Shown here: piece by piece, positions 24,253-32,516 of the stretch
Layout: every line of letters starts with the position of its first letter
Numbering within the stretch: the stretch's first letter is position 1
Assembly: GCA_031261325.1 (NCBI GenBank)
Contig: JAISKH010000033.1
Span: 1-37,658, forward strand
Direction: 5' to 3'
DNA length: 37,658 nt
DNA from: Oscillospiraceae bacterium
Lineage (GTDB): Bacteria; Bacillota; Clostridia; Oscillospirales; Oscillospiraceae
Program-made: the position numbers and the translations under genes
Notes under the pieces: generated by a model
The model's input: the letters and a program-made list of their open reading frames with translations, nothing else
The model's database searches: none
Told to the model about the DNA's origin: nothing

Positions 24253-25331
24253 GCGAAAAGGTACTGATGAAAGGCAACGAAGCGTTTGCCGAGGCGGCGA
24301 TTCGCGGCGGCTGCCGCTTCTACTTCGGCTATCCGATAACGCCGCAGAGCGAGATTCCCGAGTTCATGTCGCGTGAGCTGCCCAAGCGCGGCGGCACGTT
24401 CCTGCAAGCCGAGAGCGAGCTTGGCGCAATCAACATGGCTTACGGCGCGGGCGCGGCGGGCGGCTCGGTGTTCATCTCCAGCTCCTCCCCCGGCATCGCG
24501 CTGATGCAGGAGGGCATGAGCTTCCTCTGCTCGGCGGAGGTTCCGCTCGTCGCGCTGAACGTCTCGCGCGGCGGTCCCGGCATCGGCGGCATTCAGCCCG
24601 GACAGGCGGACTACAACCAAGTCACGCGCGGCGGCGGCAACGGCGACTACAAAATTCCCGTGTTAGCACCCGCCAGCATTCAGGAAGCCGTCGATATGCT
24701 GTACGAAGCGGCGGAGCTTGCCCGCAAGTGGCAGAACCCGATTATGGTGTTTGCGGACGGCATTATGGGGCAAATGATGGAACCCGTAATACTCCCCGAG
24801 CAGAAGCCGTTCACCGACGCGAGCGACATTCGCGCGGAGCGTCCTTGGGCGATTACGGGTTACGGCGACGACGACACGACGAAGAACGTCGTCAAGTCCC
24901 TGCGTATGCAGCCCGACGACTTGGAGCGTCACGTCGAGTACCTGTTCGAGAAGTATGACCGCGCTGAGAAAGAGCTTGTGCGCGTTGAGACGCAGGACAT
25001 TGAGGACGCGGACATTGTCCTCGTCGCGTTCGGCACCGTGGCGCGTATCGCCCGCGAAGCGATTGAGATTCTCGCCGAGCGCGGAATTAAGGCGGGGCTT
25101 ATCCGCCCGATAACGCTCTGGCCGTTCCCATACGACGCGTTTGACGGCATAGGCGACCGCACAAAGGTCGTAATCTCCGCCGAGCTGTCAATGGGTCAGC
25201 TCATGCAGGACGTTAAGCTCGGCGTGGGCAAGCGTCTGCCCGTAAAGCTGATTAACCGCACGGGCGGCATGATTCCCACGTCGCTGGAGCTTGCCGACCG
25301 CGCAGAGAAGATTTACAAGGAGGTCAAATAG
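24249..25331 (+). CDS. vorB: 2-ketoisovalerate-type ferredoxin oxidoreductase alpha subunit (VorB/KorA)
   Basis: The alpha subunit oxidatively decarboxylates a 2-oxoacid to acyl-CoA with reduction of ferredoxin, or runs in reverse. It has 360 aa. The N-terminal pyrimidine-binding domain reads GNEAFAEAAIRGGCRFYFGYPITPQSE and QAESELGAINMAYGAGAAG, with SRGGPGIGGIQPGQADYNQ. The C-terminal domain II reads VLVAFGTVARIAREA and RPITLWPFP. The ATG at 24249 overlaps the delta stop and gives the family start MSEKVLMKGNEA. The branched-chain assignment rests on the overall VorB-like sequence and on ilvE downstream. Other 2-oxoacids cannot be excluded. Confidence 0.9.
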   Translation: MSEKVLMKGNEAFAEAAIRGGCRFYFGYPITPQSEIPEFMSRELPKRGGTFLQAESELGAINMAYGAGAAGGSVFISSSSPGIALMQEGMSFLCSAEVPLVALNVSRGGPGIGGIQPGQADYNQVTRGGGNGDYKIPVLAPASIQEAVDMLYEAAELARKWQNPIMVFADGIMGQMMEPVILPEQKPFTDASDIRAERPWAITGYGDDDTTKNVVKSLRMQPDDLERHVEYLFEKYDRAEKELVRVETQDIEDADIVLVAFGTVARIAREAIEILAERGIKAGLIRPITLWPFPYDAFDGIGDRTKVVISAELSMGQLMQDVKLGVGKRLPVKLINRTGGMIPTSLELADRAEKIYKEVK

Positions 25332-25332
25332 C

Positions 25333-26097
25333 ATGGCTACACCCGTATTTGAGTACACCAAGGGTATGCACCGCGTGGACACGAATTTCTGCCCCGGCTG
25401 CACCCACGGGATTGCGCACCGACTTATAACGGAAACGCTCGATGAAATGGGAATGCTCGGCAACGCAATCGGCGTTGCGCCCATCGGTTGCAGCGTTCAG
25501 GCGCACAAGTTCATGAACGTCGATATGTGTGAGGCGGCGCACGGGCGCGCTCCCGCCGTTGCGAGCGGTATTCGCCGCGTGCACCCCGACAAGCTCGTCT
25601 ACACGTATCAGGGCGACGGCGATTTAGCCAGCATAGGCACGGCGGAGATTGTCCACGCGGCGGCGCGCGGCGAGAAGTTCACGACGTTCTTCATCAACAA
25701 CTGCATTTACGGCATGACGGGCGGTCAAATGGCGCCCACGACGCTGATTGGTCAGAAGTCCACCACGTCGCAGGACGGGCGCACAAAGGAGCAGGCGGGC
25801 AACCCGATTCGCGTGTCCGAGCTGCTGTCCACGCTTGACGGCGCGGTGTACGTTGAGCGCGTCGCGCTGAACACGCCCGCGAATATCCGCAAGGCGAAAG
25901 CCGCGGTTCGACGCGCGTTCGAGATTCAGCGGCAGGGACTGGGCTTCACGTTTATCGAGTTCCTGTCAACCTGCCCGACGAACTGGGGCGTTACCCCGCC
26001 GGACGCGATGAAGTGGCTGACGGACAACATGCTGCCGTACTACCCACTCGGCGTTTACAAGCAGCCCGAAAAGCAAGACGGGGAGGTGGCGAAATGA
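25333..26097 (+). CDS. 2-oxoacid:ferredoxin oxidoreductase beta subunit (TPP-binding)
   Basis: A 254-aa TPP-binding subunit. NFCPGCTHGIAHRLI is the family cysteine motif, GDGDLASIGTAEIVHA the TPP/Mg2+ motif (GDG...N), with INNCIYGMTGGQMAPTT completing the site. LSTCPTNWGVTPPDAMKW is the C-terminal signature. The ATG at 25333 has SD AGGAGG inside the alpha end. It overlaps the gamma gene by 4 bp. Confidence 0.93.
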   Translation: MATPVFEYTKGMHRVDTNFCPGCTHGIAHRLITETLDEMGMLGNAIGVAPIGCSVQAHKFMNVDMCEAAHGRAPAVASGIRRVHPDKLVYTYQGDGDLASIGTAEIVHAAARGEKFTTFFINNCIYGMTGGQMAPTTLIGQKSTTSQDGRTKEQAGNPIRVSELLSTLDGAVYVERVALNTPANIRKAKAAVRRAFEIQRQGLGFTFIEFLSTCPTNWGVTPPDAMKWLTDNMLPYYPLGVYKQPEKQDGEVAK

Positions 26098-26627
26098 GCA
26101 CAACGAAGCTGTTTTTCGCCGGAAGCGGCGGTCAGGGCATAATCCTCATGGGGCAAATGGTTACTTACGCCGCGATGTACGAGGACTACGAGACGATGTA
26201 TTACCCGTCCTACGGACCCGAAATGCGCGGCGGCACCGCGAACTGCACGGTTATCGTGTCGGATAAGCCCGTGTCCTCCCCGCTGATTTACGACGCGGAT
26301 TGCGTCGTCGCGATGAACCTGCCGTCGCTGCTCAAGTTTGAGTCGATGGTTAAGCCGGGCGGCGTGCTGCTGATAAACTCGTCGATTATCGACCGCAAGG
26401 CAACGCGCGAGGACATTCGCGTGCTCGAGGTGCCGACGATGGAGATTGCAAAGGAAATCGGCAATCCGCGCGGCGCGAACATGGTAATGCTCGGCGCGGC
26501 AATCCGCGCGACGGGCGTTGTGTCGCAGGAGAAAATCGAAAAGGTCATGCGCGAAAAGGCGTTCACCGGAAAGAAAGCGCCGACAATCCCGCTGAATATC
26601 GTCGCTTTCGAGTCATTCAAAATATGA
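26094..26627 (+). CDS. 2-oxoacid:ferredoxin oxidoreductase gamma subunit
   Basis: A 177-aa subunit that starts with FFAGSGGQGIILMGQMV, the gamma-domain signature, followed by YYPSYGPEMRGGTANCTVIVSD and ANMVMLGAAIRATG. It binds CoA together with alpha. The SD GGGGAGGTGG is in the beta end and the start overlaps it by 4 bp. All four subunits of the enzyme are intact. Confidence 0.93.
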   Translation: MSTTKLFFAGSGGQGIILMGQMVTYAAMYEDYETMYYPSYGPEMRGGTANCTVIVSDKPVSSPLIYDADCVVAMNLPSLLKFESMVKPGGVLLINSSIIDRKATREDIRVLEVPTMEIAKEIGNPRGANMVMLGAAIRATGVVSQEKIEKVMREKAFTGKKAPTIPLNIVAFESFKI

Positions 26628-26644
26628 GAACCGGGGAGAAGCGT

Positions 26645-26902
26645 ATGAAGAAATTTCTCGTACTGACGCTGCTCGTTCTCGTGCTGTTAGTGACGGCGGC
26701 GTGCGGCAACAAGCAGGTGTTTGACACGACGTACACCTTCAACTGGGCGGTTATCGAGCTGCCGAACGGCAATATAGTTGAGGGCGACGTTGAGAGCTGG
26801 AAGGATTTTGACGACGGCGACCAATTGCAAGTGAAGATTGACGGCGTGACGTATCTTGTACATTCGAGCAAAATTGTGCTGATGACGGAGCGTCCCGCGT
26901 AA
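26645..26902 (+). CDS. Small lipoprotein, unknown function
   Basis: An 85-aa product with SD GGGGAG. A lipoprotein signal (KKFLVLTLLVLVLLVTAAC) carries the lipobox VTAAC with Cys at residue 20. The mature part (GNKQVFDTTYTFNWAVIELP, VESWKDFDDGDQLQVKIDG, YLVHSSKIVLM) is a small beta-rich unit that I recognise as a widespread hypothetical lipoprotein of Clostridia. It begins 17 bp after the gamma subunit. An upstream in-frame ATG (26624) overlaps the gamma stop and would spoil the signal peptide slightly. It would be processed by the LspA encoded at 12781. Confidence 0.75.
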   Translation: MKKFLVLTLLVLVLLVTAACGNKQVFDTTYTFNWAVIELPNGNIVEGDVESWKDFDDGDQLQVKIDGVTYLVHSSKIVLMTERPA

Positions 26903-26951
26903 AGCGCGCGGTTACGCGCAATTAAATAAATGAAATGGAGAATTGACAACC

Positions 26952-28031
26952 ATGAGTTATACATTTCCTGTTGAGAGAACCGCGAACCCCAAGCCGAAGC
27001 CAGACCCGAGCACCCTGAAATTCGGCAAGACGTTCACCGACCACATGCTTATCATTGAGTACAGCGTCGAAAAAGGCTGGCACGACGGGCGCATCGTCCC
27101 CTACGGGCCGCTGTCGCTCGACCCCGCGACCTCCGTTCTGCACTATTCGCAGCAGATGTTCGAGGGGCTTAAGGCTTACCGCACGCCAGACCGCCGCGTC
27201 CTGCTGTTCCGCCCGACGAAGAACGCCGAGCGACTGAACAAGACGAACGAGCGCATGTGTATCCCCGAAATGGAGCCGGAGCTGTTCGTGGACGCGGTTA
27301 AGGCAATCGTCAATGTTGAGCAGGACTGGATTCCCGAAAAGGAGGGCACATCGCTCTATATCCGCCCGTTCATCATTGCGGACGAGGTGTTTCTCGGCGT
27401 TCACCCCGCGCACCACTTCAAGTTCATCATCATCTGCTCCCCTGTCGGACCCTACTACGACTCGCCCGACGGCGGCATAATCGCGACGAGCATTTACGTT
27501 GAGGAGCATTACGTCCGCGCCGCTATGGGCGGAACGGGCTTCGCCAAGGTCGGCGGCAACTACGCCGCAAGCCTTAAGGCGCAGGAGGAAGCTACCGCGC
27601 GCGGCTGTGAGCAGGTGCTGTGGCTGGACGCGCTGGAGCACAAGTATGTTGAGGAAATCGGCACGTCAAACGCGTTTTTCGTGATTGACGGCGAGGTTAT
27701 CACCGCTCCCCTGCTCGGCACGATACTGCCCGGCGTGACGCGCGACAGCGTTCTCGCGCTCCTGCGGCATTGGGGGCTGAAAGTTTCGGAGCGTCGCCTG
27801 CTGATTGAGGACGTGCGCAAGGCGGCGGCGGAGGGACGGCTGAACGAGGTGTTCGCGACGGGCACAGCCGCGGTTATCTCCCCCGTCGGCAGACTGAAGT
27901 TCGCGGACAGCGAGTTCGCCATTAACGGAGGCGGCGTGGGCGAGCTTGCGCAGCGGCTTTACGACACGCTCTACGGCGTGCAAACAGGCAACAAGCCCGA
28001 CGAATTGGGCTGGACGGTTTCTGTCAATTAA
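26952..28031 (+). CDS. ilvE: Branched-chain amino acid aminotransferase
   Basis: Fold-type IV PLP enzyme interconverting Val/Leu/Ile and their 2-oxoacids using glutamate/2-oxoglutarate. It has 359 aa. Motifs: LHYSQQMFEGLKAYR, SLYIRPFIIADEVFLG, the PLP lysine in GFAKVGGNYAASLKAQ, EEIGTSNAFFVIDG, and the phosphate-binding FATGTAAVISPVG. The ATG at 26952 has GGAG 11 bp upstream; a TTG at 26943 is too close to the SD. It follows the oxidoreductase genes, which use the same 2-oxoacids. The stop codon TAA lies in the first heptamer of array C. Confidence 0.95.
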   Translation: MSYTFPVERTANPKPKPDPSTLKFGKTFTDHMLIIEYSVEKGWHDGRIVPYGPLSLDPATSVLHYSQQMFEGLKAYRTPDRRVLLFRPTKNAERLNKTNERMCIPEMEPELFVDAVKAIVNVEQDWIPEKEGTSLYIRPFIIADEVFLGVHPAHHFKFIIICSPVGPYYDSPDGGIIATSIYVEEHYVRAAMGGTGFAKVGGNYAASLKAQEEATARGCEQVLWLDALEHKYVEEIGTSNAFFVIDGEVITAPLLGTILPGVTRDSVLALLRHWGLKVSERRLLIEDVRKAAAEGRLNEVFATGTAAVISPVGRLKFADSEFAINGGGVGELAQRLYDTLYGVQTGNKPDELGWTVSVN

Positions 28032-28067
28032 CAATTGACAGTTGACAATTGACAATTAGGACGAAGG
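28028..28067 (+). repeat. Heptamer array C with GGACG tag
   Basis: TTAACAA, TTGACAG and two TTGACAA run from 28028 to 28055, followed by TTAGGACGAAGG. The ilvE stop (TAA, 28029-28031) is in unit 1. The array occupies the gap before the LeuA-like gene. Confidence 0.85.
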
Positions 28068-28096
28068 ACTACGCTATAACACAGGGGGAATCTATT

Positions 28097-29515
28097 TTGA
28101 AGAACATTGCGATTGCCGATATTTCATTGCGGGAGAGCGGACAGCAGTCCACCGCGGGGTTGAGCTTTAAGGAAAAGCTTGAGATTGCGAAGCTGCTGGA
28201 AAAGCTGCGTGTTGACGTTGTGGAGACGGGCTATGTGTCGGAGTCGGCGGCGGACGCGGCGTTTATCCGCGCGCTGTCAACGACGCTGGAGCGCAGCGCA
28301 ATCTCCGTGCCGGTTCAGCTCGACTCCGCCGCCGCGGAGCGCGCTTGGAACGCGCTTTCCCGCGCGAAGAAGCCGCGACTGGACGTGATTGTTCCGACCT
28401 CGACGGTGCAGATTGAGTACACCTACGGGCTGAAGCCCGACGTTGTGCGCACGCGCGCGGCGGAAACCGTCGCTAAATGCGCCGCGCTCTGCGCCGACGT
28501 TGAGGTCACGGCGGAGGACGCGACGCGCGCGGAGCCGGAGTTTCTCGCCGCAATACTGCGCGAAGCGATTGCGGCGGGCGCGAAAACCGTGACGCTGTGC
28601 GACTCGCTGGGCGAGCTGTTTCCGGAGGAGCTTGCCGCGTTTATCGAGCGCGTGTACGCCGACGTGCCGGAGCTTAAAACCGTCGCGCTGTCGATTCATT
28701 GCAAGGACACGCTCGGGCTTGCCGCCGCTTCCGCCGCGAAAGCCGCCACAGTCGGCGCGGCGCAGATTAAGACCTCGGCGGGAGCGGGCGACGCTACGCT
28801 GTCGCTAGAGCAATTCCTGAACGTCGTGCAGACGCGCGGCGAATACCTGAACCTCACCGTCGGCGCGAACCTAACCGCCCTGCGCCGCACGTGCCGTCAG
28901 CTTGAGACGCTGCTCGGCGCGGACCGCGGAACGGGCACGGCGTTCGGCAAAGCCGTCGGCTCAACCGAGAGCGGTGACGTTCAGTTGAGCGCGGAGACGG
29001 ATATATTGACGCTGCGTCTGCGCGTCGAAGCTCTGGGCTATGAGGTTACGGATGAGGACTTAACGCGCGTTTACGCCCGCTTTACGGAGGTCGCCGCGAG
29101 CAAGGCGGTGGACTCGCGCGATATTGAAGCCCTCGTCGCCGAGACGGCGGGGCAGTCCCCCGCGACGTATCAGCTCGCGAGCTACGTAATCAACAGCGGC
29201 AGCGCGATAACGGCGACGGCAAGCCTGCAAATCCAAAAGGACGGCGCGGAGCTGCGCGCGCTGTCAATGGGCGACGGACCGATTGACGCGTCATTTCTCG
29301 CGATTGAGGACGCGCTCGGGCGCAAGTTTGAGCTTGAGGACTTCCAGATTCGCTCCGTAACCGAGGGGCGCGAAGCGATGGGCGACGCGCTTGTCAAGCT
29401 CCGCTCCGGCGGCAAGCTTTATTCGGGGCGCGGACTGTCCACCGATATAGTCGGCGCGTCGATTCGCGCATACCTGAGCGCGGTCAACAAAATCGTGAAT
29501 GAGGAACATGCCTGA
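28097..29515 (+). CDS. Isopropylmalate/citramalate synthase-like protein (LeuA family)
   Basis: A 472-aa DRE-TIM aldolase with a C-terminal LeuA dimer/regulatory domain. The N-terminal motif is ISLRESGQQSTAGLSFKEKL, where the family has LRDGEQ. The usual metal-binding HxH (HCHD/HNDxGLA) reads SIHCKDTLGLA, so the second His is Lys. The C-terminal domain is well kept (YVINSGSAITATASLQI, LSMGDGPIDASFLAIED, SVTEGREAMGDALVKLR, GRGLSTDIVGASIRAYLSAVNKI). The start is TTG with AGGGGG 9 bp upstream; earlier in-frame starts lie inside the heptamer array. The acyl-CoA and 2-oxoacid substrates are unknown. The neighbours suggest branched-chain metabolism. The stop overlaps the next start (TGATG). Confidence 0.8.
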   Translation: MKNIAIADISLRESGQQSTAGLSFKEKLEIAKLLEKLRVDVVETGYVSESAADAAFIRALSTTLERSAISVPVQLDSAAAERAWNALSRAKKPRLDVIVPTSTVQIEYTYGLKPDVVRTRAAETVAKCAALCADVEVTAEDATRAEPEFLAAILREAIAAGAKTVTLCDSLGELFPEELAAFIERVYADVPELKTVALSIHCKDTLGLAAASAAKAATVGAAQIKTSAGAGDATLSLEQFLNVVQTRGEYLNLTVGANLTALRRTCRQLETLLGADRGTGTAFGKAVGSTESGDVQLSAETDILTLRLRVEALGYEVTDEDLTRVYARFTEVAASKAVDSRDIEALVAETAGQSPATYQLASYVINSGSAITATASLQIQKDGAELRALSMGDGPIDASFLAIEDALGRKFELEDFQIRSVTEGREAMGDALVKLRSGGKLYSGRGLSTDIVGASIRAYLSAVNKIVNEEHA

Positions 29516-32022
29516 TGAAACTGTCATATAAAGCAAACGCTTGGCGAGCCGGCGACTGGAGCTGGCATTGCGACCTCGCCGAGTCAATGGAGCTGGACGG
29601 CATAGAGCTGTCGTGGTCGCAAGATGAAGCCGCGTTTTTGATGAAGGACGAGGGAGAGCGTCAGCGTTTCCTGCGGCGTTTGACGGAAAAGCTGCTTGAA
29701 ATACCGTCCGTCGCGGTGGACGTTTCGGGCGACGGCGACGCGGAGAACGCAAAGCACGCCGCGCTCGCCTGCATGGAGCTTGCCGCCGCGCTGCGCGTGC
29801 CCTACGTGTGCCTTGACCTTGCGTTTGACCGCGCGGAGGACGAGATGCGCATCGTCTCCCTCGTCGGCGAGCTTTTGCCGGAGGCGGAGCGTCGCGGCGT
29901 CGTCCTGCTCGTTGAGACGCGCGGGTTTTACAGCGACACCGCACGGCTCTGCACGCTGCTTGACCGCTTCGCGTGCGACAATCTCGCCGCGCTGTGGAAC
30001 CTGCGCAACACGTACATCAACGCGGGAGAGACGGCGGACACGACAATCCGCAACCTCGGCGCGTATGTGAAGCTCGTCCACGTCGCGGACGCGGCGCATA
30101 GCGGCGGCGCAACCACCCGCGCGCTCGTCGGCGACGGAGACGTGCCCCTGAGCGAAATGCTGCTCGCCCTGCACTCGATTGACTACAACGGTCATCTCAC
30201 GCTCGACCTCACGGGGTTGGACGCGGAAGCGGCGGACAGCGACGCGGACGTTATTCTGCCCTATTACGCGAACGTAATGTCCAAGCTCGTCTCTGACCGC
30301 GACCGCGCGGAGAAGTACTTCGACAACAAGCGCGGCACGGGCAAGTACATCTGGAAAAAGGACGTGCTCGTTGACCTGACGTTCTCGCGTATGCTTGACC
30401 GCGTGACGGAGGAATTTCCCGACCAGTACGCGTTCCGTTACACGACGCTCGACTACACTCGCACGTATTCGGAGTTCCGCGAGGACGTTGACGAATTTGC
30501 CCGCTCGCTAATCGCACTCGGCGTTAAGCCCGGCGCAAAGGTCGCAATTTGGGCGACAAACGTTCCGCAATGGTACATCACGTTCTGGGCAAGCGTTAAA
30601 ATCGGCGCGGTACTCGTCACGATGAACACCGCCTACAAGGTGCGCGAAGCGGAGTACCTGCTGCGGCAGGCGGATATTCACACGCTCGTTATGATTGACG
30701 GCTACAAGGACTCCGATTACGTGAGCATAATGCGCGACATTTGCCCCGAGCTTGACTATTCTCAGCCGAAGAACCCGCTGCATTGCAAGCGTTTGCCGTT
30801 CCTGCGCCATGTCGTGACCATCTCGTCCCGCCAAAAGGGCTGCGTCACATGGGCGGACGCGCTGAAGCTCGCGGATAACGTGCCGATTGAAGAGGTTTAC
30901 CGCCGCGAAGCCGCCGTTGACCCCGACGACGTTTGCAACATGCAATACACCTCGGGCACGACGGGGTACCCAAAGGGCGTAATGCTGACGCACCGCAACG
31001 TCGTCAATAACGGCAAGTGCATCGGCGACCGCATGGACTTGTCCACAGCCGACCGTATGCTGATTCACGTCCAGATGTTCCATTGCTTCGGCATGGTGCT
31101 CGCGATGACGGCGGCGGTTTCACACAGCGCAACGATGTCGCCGCTGCCGTACTTCTCGCCCAAGCCCGCCCTCGCGTGCATACGTCAGGAGCGCATTACG
31201 TGCTTCCACGGCGTGCCGACGATGTTTATCGCGTTGCTGGAGCACAAGGACTTCAACCCCGCCGACTTTGCCTATATGCGCACTGGAATTATGGCGGGCA
31301 GTCCCTGCCCCGTGCCCGTAATGCGCGACGTTGTGGAGAAGATGAACATGTCCGAAATTGTCATAGTGTTCGGGCAGACCGAAAGCTCCCCCGGGTGCAC
31401 CATGTCCAGCACGGACGACTCGCAGGAGCTGCGCGTCGCGACCGTCGGCAAGGCTCTGCCCGAGATTGAGTGCAAAATTGTTGACCCCGAAACTTGGGCT
31501 GACATGCCGGACAACGAGGCGGGCGAATTTGTCGCGCGCGGGTACAACATCATGAAGGGCTACTACAAAATGCCGGAAGCGACGGCGGCGGCAATCGACA
31601 AAAACGGCTGGTTGCACACGGGCGACATCGCCGTGCGCACGCCGGAGGGATACTATAAAATCACGGGTCGGCTGAAAGACATGATTATCCGCGGCGGCGA
31701 GAATATCTACCCCAAGGAGATTGAGGAATTTCTGTACACGCACCCGAAGATTAAGGACGTGCAGGTTATCGGCGTGCCCAGCGAGCAGTACGGCGAGGAA
31801 ATTTGCGCCTGCGTAGTGCTCAAGGCGGGCGAGGAGCTGTCCGAGAAAGAGGTCAAGGAGTACGTCTACACGAACATGGCAAAGCACAAAACGCCGAGCT
31901 ACGTCGATTTCGTGGACGACTTCCCGATGAACGCGGCGGGCAAAATCCTGAAATACCAAATGCGCACCGAAGCAATACAGCGTCACGACCTCCAAAAAGC
32001 CGACGCAATAGAAACAGCGTGA
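29515..32022 (+). CDS. Fusion: xylose-isomerase-like TIM barrel + AMP-forming acyl-CoA ligase
   Basis: An 835-aa two-part protein. Residues 1-255 resemble sugar isomerase/AP endonuclease-like barrels (VALACMELAAALRVPYVCLDL, GVVLLVETRGFY, GAYVKLVHVAD, LVGDGDVPLSEMLLAL, YNGHLTLDL). Residues 275-820 are an ANL-superfamily ligase: P-loop YTSGTTGYPKGVMLTH, FGQTESSPGCTMSS, GWLHTGDIAV, GRLKDMIIRGGENIYPKEI, and the catalytic Lys in NAAGKILKYQM. The ligase forms an acyl-adenylate, then an acyl-CoA; the substrate is unknown and the barrel function is not clear. It is translationally coupled to the LeuA-like gene. Similar fusions occur in gut Clostridia as far as I recall. Confidence 0.85.
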   Translation: MKLSYKANAWRAGDWSWHCDLAESMELDGIELSWSQDEAAFLMKDEGERQRFLRRLTEKLLEIPSVAVDVSGDGDAENAKHAALACMELAAALRVPYVCLDLAFDRAEDEMRIVSLVGELLPEAERRGVVLLVETRGFYSDTARLCTLLDRFACDNLAALWNLRNTYINAGETADTTIRNLGAYVKLVHVADAAHSGGATTRALVGDGDVPLSEMLLALHSIDYNGHLTLDLTGLDAEAADSDADVILPYYANVMSKLVSDRDRAEKYFDNKRGTGKYIWKKDVLVDLTFSRMLDRVTEEFPDQYAFRYTTLDYTRTYSEFREDVDEFARSLIALGVKPGAKVAIWATNVPQWYITFWASVKIGAVLVTMNTAYKVREAEYLLRQADIHTLVMIDGYKDSDYVSIMRDICPELDYSQPKNPLHCKRLPFLRHVVTISSRQKGCVTWADALKLADNVPIEEVYRREAAVDPDDVCNMQYTSGTTGYPKGVMLTHRNVVNNGKCIGDRMDLSTADRMLIHVQMFHCFGMVLAMTAAVSHSATMSPLPYFSPKPALACIRQERITCFHGVPTMFIALLEHKDFNPADFAYMRTGIMAGSPCPVPVMRDVVEKMNMSEIVIVFGQTESSPGCTMSSTDDSQELRVATVGKALPEIECKIVDPETWADMPDNEAGEFVARGYNIMKGYYKMPEATAAAIDKNGWLHTGDIAVRTPEGYYKITGRLKDMIIRGGENIYPKEIEEFLYTHPKIKDVQVIGVPSEQYGEEICACVVLKAGEELSEKEVKEYVYTNMAKHKTPSYVDFVDDFPMNAAGKILKYQMRTEAIQRHDLQKADAIETA

Positions 32023-32119
32023 CGAACAGATAACAACAAACAACTAACAGATAACGGATAACAGATAAGGACGCGGTAGGACGTACCATATCTGTTATCC
32101 GTTAACCATTATCTGTCAA
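32023..32119. repeat. Inverted pair of heptamer arrays D and D'
   Basis: Array D (+, 32023-32064): CGAACAG, ATAACAA, CAAACAA, CTAACAG, ATAACGG, ATAACAG, then ATAAGGACGCGG. It starts directly after the ligase stop (32020-32022). Array D' (-, 32119 down to 32092): TTGACAG, ATAATGG, TTAACGG, ATAACAG, then ATATGGTACG; the bofA stop TGA lies in its first unit. The two can fold into a long imperfect hairpin (AACGGATAACAGATA against its complement), which could end transcription from both convergent genes. Confidence 0.8.
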
Positions 32120-32370
32120 GTTACCCATTGGAGGAGTAGTACCAGCGCAAGTCCCGGCAAGCCGAGTATGCCGACGATGAGTGCTTGCGCCCAGTTTACC
32201 GTTATCGTCACGCCGAGCTTTGCGCCGAAGTGATTCAGCAGGGCGAGGGCGAGGAATCCCGCCGCCGTACTGAGCAGCACCTTGCACAGCAGCTTCAGCG
32301 ACGACTTGAAGAACGCTGCCGAGATAAGCAGCGCGACGGCGATTATTGCGACGACGGCGGTTGTGTTCAT
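32116..32370 (-). CDS. bofA: BofA family sporulation protein (pro-sigma-K processing inhibitor-like)
   Basis: An 84-aa membrane protein. The start is the ATG at 32370, preceded by GGGAGG; earlier in-frame ATGs lack an SD. It has two hydrophobic segments (VVAIIAVALLISAAFF and about residues 27-45), then the BofA signature VNWAQALIVGILGLPGLALVLLLQW. In Bacillus BofA restrains the SpoIVFB protease that activates sigma-K in the mother cell. In Clostridia the role is less clear, but its presence suggests sporulation ability or ancestry. It is convergent with the ligase fusion gene. Confidence 0.85.
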   Translation of the reverse strand: MNTTAVVAIIAVALLISAAFFKSSLKLLCKVLLSTAAGFLALALLNHFGAKLGVTITVNWAQALIVGILGLPGLALVLLLQWVT

Positions 32371-32516
32371 GGTCAAAACCTCCCGATTTTCGCGCCCGAC
32401 TGTCGAGCGGTTATGCGTCAATTGTCTGATTAACTATATTCGCCTTGTCCCCGAATTTGCACGAAAATTTCTTAAAATTTCCTGTGTATTGCGCGCGGCG
32501 CGAGACATAATAACGT
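32371..32516. other. Intergenic region upstream of bofA
   Basis: AT-richer DNA between the - strand bofA and the candidate RNA. It must carry the bofA promoter; a TATAGT on the - strand (about 32433-32438) is the only -10-like site I see and has no good -35. On the + strand a CATAAT at 32506-32511 lies 6 bp before the candidate RNA. No ORF is supported. Confidence 0.4.

Noticed and set aside
28049-28096. Upstream TTG start of the LeuA-like gene
   Set aside because: It lies inside heptamer array C and has no SD. The TTG at 28097 has AGGGGG at the right distance.
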